Position numbers and translations under genes: made by a program. Below are positions 54,563 to 63,700 of a DNA stretch of 64,000 nucleotides, one piece after another. The stretch is from positions 1-64,000 of the forward strand of contig NZ_JROM01000045.1 of NCBI RefSeq assembly GCF_000786655.1, read 5' to 3'. Source of the DNA: Kocuria marina. GTDB lineage: Bacteria > Actinomycetota > Actinomycetes > Actinomycetales > Micrococcaceae. Under the pieces are notes generated by a model, which was not told the origin of the DNA, did no database searches, and saw only the letters and a list, made by a program, of their open reading frames with translations. Positions within the stretch are counted from its first letter, which is position 1. Every line of letters starts with the position of its first letter.

Positions 54563-55171
54563 GTGCCCTCCTCCCCGGACCCGGCCTTGCAGCTGCCCTT
54601 CGATACCGTGGTCGTGGCCGGGGGCCGCTCCTCCCGACTGGGTGGCACCCCCAAGGCCCAGTTGTCCCTCGAGGGATCCACGCTGGTGGCCCACACGGTC
54701 GCGGCGGTGCGCCCGTTCGGTGCCGTGGTGGTCGTGGGGCCCGAGGATCCGCGGCTGCCGTCGGACGTGTTGCACACCCGGGAGGATCCACCCTTCTCGG
54801 GACCGGCGGCCGCGGTGGCCGCGGGCGTCGTCGTCCTGGACGGATTGACCGAACGGAACGAATGGACGGCGGTGCTCGCGTGCGACATGCCGCATGTCGA
54901 CCGCGCACTGCCCGCGCTCGTGCGAGCAGCGGAGGACGCCTCCCCGGAGGTCGACGGCGTGATGGCGCTGTCCGACGAGGGCCGGGCCGAGAACCTCGCC
55001 GTGCTGATCCGTTCCGCGGCGCTGAGCGCGGTGCTGCGCGAGGTCCCCACGGTCGACGTGTCCGTGCGCTCCGTGTGGCGTCATCTGAGGCTGGACACCG
55101 TCCCGGTCCCCCACGCCAGCACGAGCGACGTGGATACGTGGGAAGATGTGCGTAGGTTCGACCTGCACTGA
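54563..55171 (+). CDS. mobA: molybdenum cofactor guanylyltransferase-like protein
   Basis: 202-residue MobA-type nucleotidyltransferase, which attaches GMP to molybdopterin for NarG. The GTP site VVVAGGRSSRLGGTPKAQL, the FSGPAAAVAAG loop and the metal Asp in LACDMPHVD are present. GTG start. Between the membrane protein gene and moeA, it makes a small cofactor unit beside nar. Confidence 0.88.
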   Translation: MPSSPDPALQLPFDTVVVAGGRSSRLGGTPKAQLSLEGSTLVAHTVAAVRPFGAVVVVGPEDPRLPSDVLHTREDPPFSGPAAAVAAGVVVLDGLTERNEWTAVLACDMPHVDRALPALVRAAEDASPEVDGVMALSDEGRAENLAVLIRSAALSAVLREVPTVDVSVRSVWRHLRLDTVPVPHASTSDVDTWEDVRRFDLH

Positions 55172-55193
55172 ATCGCCACGTCGAGGAGACATC

Positions 55194-56585
55194 ATGCCCG
55201 GACTTCCGCACCAGCACGATCCCGCCGCTCACGAGGACGACGACCAGCGCGAGAACCGTTCAGCGGCGTCGGAACCGACCGTGCGCTGGGCGTCGTGGGA
55301 CGAGGCCCGACGCATCGCCTACGGCACCCCGCACTCCCTGCCCAACATCCTGCTGCCCCTAGCGAAATGCCTCGACGAGATCCTCGCCGAGTCCGTGACC
55401 GCCGAGATGCCCGTGCCCCACTACGCCTCCGCCGCCGCGGACGGCTGGGCCGTGGCCGGGGAGGGGCCGTGGCGGATCCGCATGCCGCGCCCCGCCGAGA
55501 CCGATGAGCGCCTGCTGCTGACCCTGCCCCCGGACCAGCGCATCCTCCCGGTGGTGGAGCTCAAGCCGGGTGAGGCCACCCACGTCAACGCCGGGGACGC
55601 CGTTCCGTTCGGGACCCGCGCGGTGCTCGAGGCCCACCGGGGTCACGTGGTCCCCGCCGACCCCGCGGCCCGTGACATGCCGAGCGGTGAGCACGGCCGC
55701 CGAGCCGAGGAGGGCGACACCCTCGAGGACGCCACGCCCGCCGCGACCCTCGTGAAGAACCAGGACGTCCGGGCCGTGGGAGAGGAGATCGAGCAGGGCG
55801 ATCTGTTGCTGCGCGCCGGTCGCAAGCTCAACCCCGCCCACCTCGGTCTCGCCGCGAGCGCGGGCCATGACATGCTCCCCGTACGACGCCGCCCGCGCGT
55901 GACCGTGCTGCTGGGTTTCGCCAACGTGGTCGAGGACGGCATCCCCGGCCCCGGTGAGGTGCGCGACGTCCTCGGACTGCAGCTGCCCGCCGCACTGCGG
56001 GAGCTCGGCGCGAACGTGGATCAGGTCCGGCGCGTGGCCGACGGCGCGGACGGCATGATCTCCGCGTTCACGGAAGCCCCCATGGGTGCGAGCTCGCTGC
56101 TCGACGCCCGTGCGGAGATCGTGGTGAGCACCGGCGGCACGGGTCACGGGGAGGACGACCACGTCCGTAAGGCCCTCGAAGATCTGGGGGCCCACCTCAT
56201 CATCGACGGCGTGGCGCAGGAACCCGCCCACGGAGTGATCGTGGCCCAATTGCCGGACGACGGCCCCGTGGTGCTCGCGCTGCCCGGTTCACCGCTGTCC
56301 GCGATGACCGGTCTGCTGAGTGTGGGGCACGCACTGATCGCCGGGGCCAAGGGTGAGGCCATGCCGCTCACGCGCCGCGTCACCGCGGGTCAGGACCTCG
56401 AGGCCACCGGCCGCACCCGCGTGATCCCCGCCTACCTCCAGGACGGCCGTGTGTTGCCGGAACCCACCGTGGGCCCCACGATGCTCTCGGGTCTCGCCCA
56501 CGCGGACGTGCTCCTGGTGGTTCCGGAGGACGGCATGAGCGCCGGCCAGGACGTGGAGGTCATCCCCCTCCCCTGGCGGGGCTGA
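55194..56585 (+). CDS. moeA: molybdopterin molybdenumtransferase
   Basis: 463-residue MoeA family protein, which inserts molybdate into adenylated molybdopterin. The start at 55194 follows GAGGAG and the domain begins near residue 35; the first 30 residues are polar and unconserved. The domain order fits: VPHYASAAADGWAV, FGTRAVLEAHRG, the active-site VSTGGTGHGEDDHV (shifted from the usual TGGVS) and LPGSPLSAM. It is somewhat divergent, so a specialised or weaker MoeA paralogue is possible. Confidence 0.86.
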   Translation: MPGLPHQHDPAAHEDDDQRENRSAASEPTVRWASWDEARRIAYGTPHSLPNILLPLAKCLDEILAESVTAEMPVPHYASAAADGWAVAGEGPWRIRMPRPAETDERLLLTLPPDQRILPVVELKPGEATHVNAGDAVPFGTRAVLEAHRGHVVPADPAARDMPSGEHGRRAEEGDTLEDATPAATLVKNQDVRAVGEEIEQGDLLLRAGRKLNPAHLGLAASAGHDMLPVRRRPRVTVLLGFANVVEDGIPGPGEVRDVLGLQLPAALRELGANVDQVRRVADGADGMISAFTEAPMGASSLLDARAEIVVSTGGTGHGEDDHVRKALEDLGAHLIIDGVAQEPAHGVIVAQLPDDGPVVLALPGSPLSAMTGLLSVGHALIAGAKGEAMPLTRRVTAGQDLEATGRTRVIPAYLQDGRVLPEPTVGPTMLSGLAHADVLLVVPEDGMSAGQDVEVIPLPWRG

Positions 56586-56639
56586 GGCGGGGGCGCCACG
56601 GGGTGGGCTTACGGGTGCACCTGCGTGGCGAGTTCGGCC

Positions 56640-57085
56640 CGCCGGGAACTTCCGGACACCGTGAGGCCACCCCGGAATATCCAGGCACCGAGAGGCTACC
56701 CCGGAACTCTTGGGCGCTGTGAGGCCACCGCGAAACTTCTGGGCATCGCAAAGCCACTTTGGGTGGCCGCCTGTGGCTTCAGCGTGCCTCAGATTTAGGA
56801 GATGGCCTCGGAATGACTGAGAACTCTGGGGCACCGTGAGGCCACTGCGGAACTCTTGGGCGCTGTGAGGCCACCTCGCAATTTTCAGGCGCCGTGAGGC
56901 CATGGGGGCCAGCCGCATGTGGCTCCAGAGTGACTAAGAATTCGCGGGTGGCCTCGGAATGACTGATATGTCCAGGATGGCTTTGGAACGCCTGAGAGTT
57001 ACTCAGCGACCTGGGAATGCCTGAAAGTTACTCAGCGGCCCGGGAGCGGCTGAGAGTTATCGCGTGGTCCGGGGTGACTCACGGA
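56640..57085. repeat. degenerate 29-bp tandem repeat region
   Basis: GTGAGGCCAC or a variant recurs every 29 bases at 56661, 56690, 56719 and 56748, then at 56836, 56865 and 56894. A second family (GGAATGCCTGA, AGAGTTACTCAGCG) has the same 29-base step at 56956, 56985, 57014, 57043 and 57072; it shares AGAGTT and GGCC with the reverse complement of the first, so the array may switch orientation. Copies differ by many point changes. The 530-base gap 56586-57116 holds no gene. There are no unique spacers, so it is not a CRISPR array. Confidence 0.75.
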
Positions 57086-57116
57086 TTCGTCCGCGGGCGG
57101 GGCGCCGGGGTGGACC

Positions 57117-57620
57117 TCAGTTCACGGTGACGAAATAGACGATCGCCCCGATGATGAACGTCAGTGAGGCCAGCAGGGCGCACGACAGTTCCACCAGGAT
57201 GCCCACGCCCATGGCCTTCGCGGCCACCCACGATGTGCTCAGTGCAGTGTTGAAGTCCCTGTTGCGCACGGTCTCGGACAGCAGGAGTCCCACCACGAAA
57301 CCGATGAACAGGCCCACCACGGGGATCACGAACATCCCGATCACCGCGCCCACCACACCGAAGATCAGTGTGCGGTTCGGGATGGCCCGACGTTTGAGCT
57401 TGCTACCGGTGAGAACGAGACTCGCGGACATCCCCGCGAGCAAAAGCGTGCTGCCCAGGGCGAGCACGACCCACCCCTCGGGGGCGCGCACCACGAACGC
57501 CCAGATGATCAACCCGATCAACGCGGTGATGGAGCCCGGGAGCACCGGGACCACGATCCCCACGCAGCCGATGACGATGAGGACGGCTGTCGCGATAGTG
57601 GCGATGATGTCTGCGGTCAC
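57117..57620 (-). CDS. DUF456 family membrane protein
   Basis: 167-residue protein with about four to five hydrophobic segments (IIATIATAVLIVIGCVGIVV, ITALIGLIIWAFVV, GVVGAVIGMFVIPVVGLFIG, SCALLASLTFIIGAIVYFV) and two Gly-rich membrane stretches typical of DUF456. Function unknown. GTG start at 57620 after GAGGG. It is divergent from the copper nitrite reductase gene. Confidence 0.82.
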   Translation of the reverse strand: MTADIIATIATAVLIVIGCVGIVVPVLPGSITALIGLIIWAFVVRAPEGWVVLALGSTLLLAGMSASLVLTGSKLKRRAIPNRTLIFGVVGAVIGMFVIPVVGLFIGFVVGLLLSETVRNRDFNTALSTSWVAAKAMGVGILVELSCALLASLTFIIGAIVYFVTVN

Positions 57621-57899
57621 GCCCTCATCGTACGGGCAGGGCCGCTGACGAACGGCCCGCCGCGGCGGAGTGCGGCGCGCGGAGGCCGTCATCGACTGCG
57701 CAACCCATGCACAACACCCGGTGACACCGGTGGTTCCGCAGGCTCGTGGCCGATGAACGGCGATCAGAACGGTGGGGCCCGCGCCGATCCGGCCGGCGGT
57801 CCGGGCGGAGGTTCGGGCGGAGGTCCCCCTGGCGGTCCGGGCGGCACCGGCAGCCGCCTATTATGGTATTTCGTACACCAATTAAGGAACGGATTCAGC

Positions 57900-60647
57900 G
57901 TGCCCCCCATCAGTGCCCCGCAGCGGCCCAGCACCTCCACCGCCCGCAAGGGCCGCTCGTGGCACCGCACCGCGGGCAAGCCCGTGCGGTGGTGGCTCGT
58001 GGCCCTGGTGATCGTGATCGCGGCGCACCGGTGGATCCCGGACACCCGATGGCTCATGGTGCACATGGTCACGCTCGGGCTGATCACCACGTCCATCATG
58101 GTGTGGTCCCAGCACTTCACCGAGGCGCTGCTGCACCACAAGCTCCCGGACTCCGACCGCCCCCGGCAGATTGTGCGGATCTACGGCGTCACGGCGGGCA
58201 CCGCCCTGTTGATCGTGGGGATGCTCGCGAACTGGTGGTGGCTCACCGTGATCGCGGCCACCGTGATCGGCGTGATGCTCACCTGGCACGGCCTGGCCCT
58301 GCTGGCACAATTACGCACCGCTCTGCCCGCGCGATTCGGACTCACCGTGCGCTGGTACGCCACGGCCGCGTTCTTCCTGCCCATGGGCGCGGTGTTCGGC
58401 GCGATCCTGGCCCGCGATCTCTCCGCGACGTGGCACTCCCGGCTCCTGCTGGCACACCAGGCCGTCAACGTCCTGGGATTCGTGGGCCTCACGGTATGCG
58501 CGACCCTGCTGACGCTGTGGCCCACGATCCTGCGCACCCGGATGCGCGACGACGCGGTGCGGTTGTCACGCATCGCTCTGCCCCTCATGGCCGCGGGCAG
58601 TCTCCTCGCGGCCGTGTTCGCGCTCCTCGGAACAGCCCCGCTCACAGCCGCCGCGTTGCTGCTCTACGCCGCCGGCGCGGCCACTGTGGGGTGGCTCATG
58701 CTGCGGACCGGGATGCAGCGCCGCCCCGAGGGCTACATGGGATGGTCCGTGGCCTCGGGGATCGCCTGGCTCGTGGTGACCACCGTCCTGGCCGCGTGGC
58801 TCGTGCTGACCCGCGGGGTGGAGACCTCCGTGGCGCAGTCCCTCACGATCCCCTTCGTGGCGGGGTTCCTGGTGCAGACCCTCTTCGGCGCCATGAGTTA
58901 CATCCTGCCCTCGACCATGGGCGGCGGCCCCGCGACCGTGCGCGCGTCCCTGGCCGCCATGAACCGCGCGGGGGTCTACCGCGTCACGGTCGCCAACCTG
59001 TGCATCGCATTGTTCGCCCTGCCCGCCGGGGTCCTGCCCTCGTGGGTCCGCGCGCTCGTGTCGATCGTGGGGGCCGTGGCCCTCGCGGCCTTCATCCCGC
59101 TCATGATCTCCTCGGCCAAGGTGGCCATCGCCGCACGACGCCGCGCCGTCGCCGAACGCGCGGCCGGCACCACGACCACGGACCACACCGGGGCAAACGC
59201 GGCCGAGCCCTCCCGCCGGGGGATGGGAGCGGCCACCCAGTTCCTGGCCGGGGTGCTCACGGTGCTGCTCGCGATCGCGGCGGGGATCGCCGTCGCACCC
59301 CAATCCGCCGGTTTCTCACTGGCCGGAGGCAACAGTTCGAGCGCGGAGGGCACCGGCGAGACCACCGAGGTCACGATGCATGCCCGGCAGGACATGCGTT
59401 TCGACCCGTCCGAGATCCGGGTACCGCAGGGCAACCGCCTGGTGGTTCACCTGACCAACGACGACCCCACCACGGTGCACGATCTCGTCTTCGCCAACGG
59501 GGCCACCTCGGGCCGCCTGGACCCGGGTGCCTCCGCGACCGTGGACGTGGGAGTGATCAGCAACCGGCTGGAGGGGTGGTGCTCGGTGATCGGTCACCGC
59601 TCGATGGGGATGACCGTCGACGTGATTCCCGTGGACGCACAAGGCCAAGAGGTTACCGCCACCGGAACGGACGGCTCCCACGGTTCACACGGGCACGCGG
59701 AGCACACCGGAACGGACCCGGCGCAGGCGGCGGATTTCAACGCCGCCCCCGGTGAAGGGTTCACGACCCGCTCCCCCGAACTGGCCCCCGCATCGAACGA
59801 AACCGTGCACCGGATGACCCTGGACGTCCAGGAAGTGGCCCGCGAGGTGGCCCCCGGCGTGACCCTGGACGCGTGGACCTACAACGGTCAGTACATGGGA
59901 CCCACACTGCGCGGGAAGGTGGGTGACACCTTCGAGATCACCTTGACCAACGGCGGCACCATGGGTCACTCGGTGGACTTCCACGCGGGGGACATCTCCC
60001 CCGACCAGGCCATGCGCACGATCGCCCCCGGCGAATCGCTCGTGTATCGGTTCACGGCCCACCGCTCCGGGATCTGGCTCTACCACTGCTCCACCATGCC
60101 CATGAGCAGTCATGTCGCAGCGGGCATGTTCGGCGCGGTGATCATCGATCCCCCGAACCTGCCGAGCGTGGACCGTGAATACCTGCTCGTGCAGAGCGAG
60201 ACGTACCTCGCGGCCCCGTCCCCGGATCAACCCGATCTCCCGGAGGGAGTCAACGCCGTGGTGAACCCGGAGAAGATCGCCGCGAAGCAACCCTCATTCA
60301 CGATGTTCAACGGCCATGCCACCCAGTACATGCACGACCCGCTCACGGCCCGCCCGGGAGAGCGCGTGCGGATCTGGGTGCTCGCGGCCGGCCCGTCCGA
60401 GGGGCTGAGCTTCCACGTGGTGGGCGGCCAGTTCGACACCGTGTACAAGGAGGGCGCGTACCAGCTCTCCCCCGATGGACCCGGTAATCCCGGCGGGACG
60501 GGCGGCGCCCAGGCCCTGGATCTCGCACCAGCGCAGGGCGGCTTCGTGGAACTCGATTTCCGCGAGCCCGGGACCTACACGTTCGTCAATCACTCGTTCG
60601 CCGAAGCTGAGCGGGGCGCCCGGGGGCTGATCCGGGTCCAGGAATGA
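57900..60647 (+). CDS. nirK: copper nitrite reductase with membrane and extra cupredoxin domains
   Basis: About 915 residues in three parts. Residues 30-470 have roughly ten membrane helices (WHRTAGKPVRWWLVALVIVI, HMVTLGLITTSIMVWSQHFT) resembling NnrS-like haem-copper membrane proteins. A single cupredoxin follows at about 500-600 (MRFDPSEIRVPQGNRLVVHL; ligands His in VHDL, Cys in GWCSV, His and Met in GHRSMGM). A two-domain NirK/AniA module ends it (MGHSVDFHAG, LYHCSTMPMSSHVAAGM; type-2 His in HVVGGQFD and VNHSFAEAERG). It should reduce nitrite to NO outside the membrane. The frame opens at 57753, but those 49 residues are Gly-rich; an AT-rich patch and AAGGAACGG before the GTG at 57900 favour the later start. 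Confidence 0.85.
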   Translation: MPPISAPQRPSTSTARKGRSWHRTAGKPVRWWLVALVIVIAAHRWIPDTRWLMVHMVTLGLITTSIMVWSQHFTEALLHHKLPDSDRPRQIVRIYGVTAGTALLIVGMLANWWWLTVIAATVIGVMLTWHGLALLAQLRTALPARFGLTVRWYATAAFFLPMGAVFGAILARDLSATWHSRLLLAHQAVNVLGFVGLTVCATLLTLWPTILRTRMRDDAVRLSRIALPLMAAGSLLAAVFALLGTAPLTAAALLLYAAGAATVGWLMLRTGMQRRPEGYMGWSVASGIAWLVVTTVLAAWLVLTRGVETSVAQSLTIPFVAGFLVQTLFGAMSYILPSTMGGGPATVRASLAAMNRAGVYRVTVANLCIALFALPAGVLPSWVRALVSIVGAVALAAFIPLMISSAKVAIAARRRAVAERAAGTTTTDHTGANAAEPSRRGMGAATQFLAGVLTVLLAIAAGIAVAPQSAGFSLAGGNSSSAEGTGETTEVTMHARQDMRFDPSEIRVPQGNRLVVHLTNDDPTTVHDLVFANGATSGRLDPGASATVDVGVISNRLEGWCSVIGHRSMGMTVDVIPVDAQGQEVTATGTDGSHGSHGHAEHTGTDPAQAADFNAAPGEGFTTRSPELAPASNETVHRMTLDVQEVAREVAPGVTLDAWTYNGQYMGPTLRGKVGDTFEITLTNGGTMGHSVDFHAGDISPDQAMRTIAPGESLVYRFTAHRSGIWLYHCSTMPMSSHVAAGMFGAVIIDPPNLPSVDREYLLVQSETYLAAPSPDQPDLPEGVNAVVNPEKIAAKQPSFTMFNGHATQYMHDPLTARPGERVRIWVLAAGPSEGLSFHVVGGQFDTVYKEGAYQLSPDGPGNPGGTGGAQALDLAPAQGGFVELDFREPGTYTFVNHSFAEAERGARGLIRVQE

Positions 60648-60652
60648 CCGGA

Positions 60653-60684
60653 GGCCCGGGCGACGTCGTATCGTCACCCGGGCC
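60653..60684. terminator. bidirectional terminator between nirK and glutamate dehydrogenase
   Basis: GGCCCGGGCGACG and CGTCACCCGGGCC pair over 13 positions with one mismatch around a short TCGTAT loop. It lies between converging genes, 6 bases after the nirK stop. Confidence 0.75.
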
Positions 60685-60744
60685 CCCGGTCACGTCCCGA
60701 CTCACAAGCGGCCGAAGCCACCTACGCGGCGGGACCCTCCCGAC

Positions 60745-63700
60745 TCAGTCGGACAGCGCGCTGCGCAGCGTCCGCAGTGCCACGGACAGCGCGGCGAGTT
60801 CGGCGCCGGCGTCGTCGCTGTCGGCCATGGACTCGATCTCGTCCAGGACCTCCCGCAACCGCTCGAGCCGGTCCGCGTTCTCCTGCTCCCACGCCTGGAC
60901 CTTCTCCTGGGCGTTGTCACCCGGGGAGTCCAGGGCCTGACCAGCGAGCGCCACGAGCGTGGAGTACAGGTCCTCGCGCATGGCGATCCGGGCCATGTTC
61001 TCCCACCGCGTGGTCTGCGGCAGGGCCGTGATCCGGTTGAGCAGGTTCTCCAGGCCGTAGCGGTCGAACAGCGCGAAGTACACGCGGGCGATCATCTGCA
61101 CGGTCACGCCCTCGCCGGAACCCTGCGCGGTGTCGCCCGACGACGCTGCGGCGTCGCCGGACTCGTACCCCGCGATGCCCTGCGCCTGGGCGAGCCGGGC
61201 GACGTCGAGCAGCGCGAACGCGTCGAGCAGTTCCGCCCATTCCACGGCGAGTGCGCGGGGCACGCCCTGGCGCTCGGCGAGCTCGGCCTCGGTCCGGGCG
61301 CGCTCGGCGGATTCCTCACCCAGCAAGCGGTCGTTACCGAAGCGCAGTTGCACGGTGGGTCGGTAGGCGTCCACGAGCTCCTGGATGCCGTCCCCGGCTT
61401 CCTGGCGGTGCAGGAACCAGCGCACCACGCGGTCCAACAGCCGCCGCATCCGCAGCGACATCTGGTTCCACAGCTCCAGGGGGATGTCCGCACCCACGTG
61501 GGCGTGGCGGGACGCGTAGTCCTCGAGGTCGAAGATCTCCACGGCCGCGGTGAACGCGCGGGCCACGTCCGCGAGCTCGGCCCCGGAGTCCGCCACGACC
61601 CGGTAAGCGAACGCGATGCCCCCGTAGTTGATGATCTGGTTGGCCACCATGGTGGAGATGATCTCCTTGCGCAGCGGGTGGCTGTCCAGCTGGTCCCCGA
61701 ACCGCTCCCGGATCTGCGCCGGGAAGTACTGGGCCAGGGTCCGGCCGAACCACGGGTCCTGCGCCAGGTCACTGTCCACGAGCGCACCCGTGAGCTGGAT
61801 CTTGGCGTAAGCGGTCAGCACGGACAGTTCCGGCCCGGTCAGGGGCTGGTCCTGGGTGGCTCGTTCGCGCAGTTGCTCGTCCGAGGGCAGGAACTCGAGC
61901 TCGCGGTTGAGGTCCGCGTGCTCCTCCAACCAGTGCATGAGCCGGATGAACGTCTCGGTGAACTCCACACCGCGAGCGCGCTCGGTGGTCAGCAGGACGT
62001 TCTGGGCCACGTTGGTGCGCAGCACGAGTTCGGCGACCTCGTCCGTCATGGACTCGATGAACTCGGCGCGCTCGTCCTCGCCCAGAAGCCCGGCCTGGAC
62101 CATGCCGTCCACGAGGATCTTGATGTTGACCTCGCGGTCGGAGGACTCCACACCGCCCGAGTTGTCGATCGCGTCCGTGTTGACCAGGATCCCGTGCAAC
62201 GCGGCCTCGATGCGGCCGAGCTGGGTGGCCCCCAGGTTGCCGCCCTCACCGATGACCTTCACGCGCAGGTCCTCGCCGTTGACGCGGATGGCGTCGTTGA
62301 CCTTGTCCCCCACGTCCTGGTGGGTCTCGGTGGACGCCTTCACGTAGGTCCCGATCCCGCCGTTGTACAGCAGGTCCGCGGGCGCGAGCAGCACCCTGCG
62401 CACGAGTTCCTGCGGGCTGAGCGACTCGACGTCGTCCTCGATGCCCAGTGCCTCGCGCACCTGCGGGGACAGCGGGATGGACTTGTCGCGACGCGAGAAC
62501 ACGCCGCCACCCTCGGAGATCACGTCCCGGTCGAAGTCCTGCCAGGACGTGCGCCCGGCGTTGAACAGCCGTTCGCGTTCCTGGTAGGAGGCCGCGGCGT
62601 CCGGGGTGGGGTCCAGGAAGATGTCCCGGTGGTCGAACGCGGCGATCAGGTGGATGTGCTCGGACAGCAGCATGCCGTTGCCGAACACGTCCCCGGACAT
62701 GTCACCCACGCCCACCACGGTGAACGCCTCGGACTGGGTGTCCACGCCCAGCTCGAAGAAGTGGCGCTTGACCGATTCCCACGCGCCGCGGGCCGTGATG
62801 CCCATGGCCTTGTGGTCGTAACCCACGGACCCGCCGGACGCGAACGCGTCCCCGAGCCAGAAGTCCCGCTCCAGCGAGATGGCGTTCGCGGTGTCCGAGA
62901 ACGCGGCGGTGCCCTTGTCCGCGGCCACGACCAGGTAGGAGTCGTCGCCGTCGCGACGGATCACGTTCTCGGGGTGCACCACGGTGTCCCCGGAGTCCGC
63001 CTCGCGCTCGGCATCCCCGGACGACGACGCCGCATCGCCCTCGGCGCGCTGCTCACCCGCCGCGCCGGCCTCGGTCTCACGCTCGATGTTGTCGGTGACG
63101 TCCAACAGGGACGCGATGAACAGCTTGTACGCCTCCCGGCCCTCGGTGAGCCACGCCTCGCGGTCCACCTGCGGATCCGGCAACTGCTTGGGGAAGAAGC
63201 CACCCTTGGCACCGGTGGGCACGATCACCGCGTTCTTGACCATCTGGGCCTTCACGAGACCCAGCACCTCGGTGCGGAAGTCCTCGCGCCGGTCGGACCA
63301 GCGCAGCCCACCGCGGGCCACGTGACCAAAGCGCAAGTGCGTTCCCTCGACCCGCGGGGACCACACCCAGATCTCGAAGGCCGGGCGGGGCTGCGGTGCG
63401 GCAGGGATTGCGGCGGGGTCCAGCTTGAACGCCATGGTGGGCCGGGACTGGAACACGTTGGTGCGCAGGGTCGCCTTCACCACGTCCGCGAGCGAACGGA
63501 ACAGCCGGTCCGCATCCAGGCTGGGCACCTCGTCCAGGACCTCGTCCAGGCGCTCGAGCGACGACTCGCGCGCACTCTCGCGAGCGGCGTTGTCCTCCGC
63601 GAAACGCTCGGGATCGAAGCTCGCGGAGAACAGCTCGGCGAGCTCACGGGTGGCGCGCGGGTACTCCACGAGGGTGTCCGAGATGAACTCGAACGAGTTG

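Noticed and set aside
56640-57085. CRISPR array
   Set aside because: The 29-base units are contiguous and similar along their whole length, with no unique spacers between conserved repeats and no cas genes nearby.
57753-57899. Upstream ATG at 57753 as the nirK start
   Set aside because: The added 49 residues are almost entirely Gly/Pro-rich and unlike any family member, no ribosome-binding site precedes the ATG, and a better site lies before the GTG at 57900. The upstream start cannot be fully excluded.
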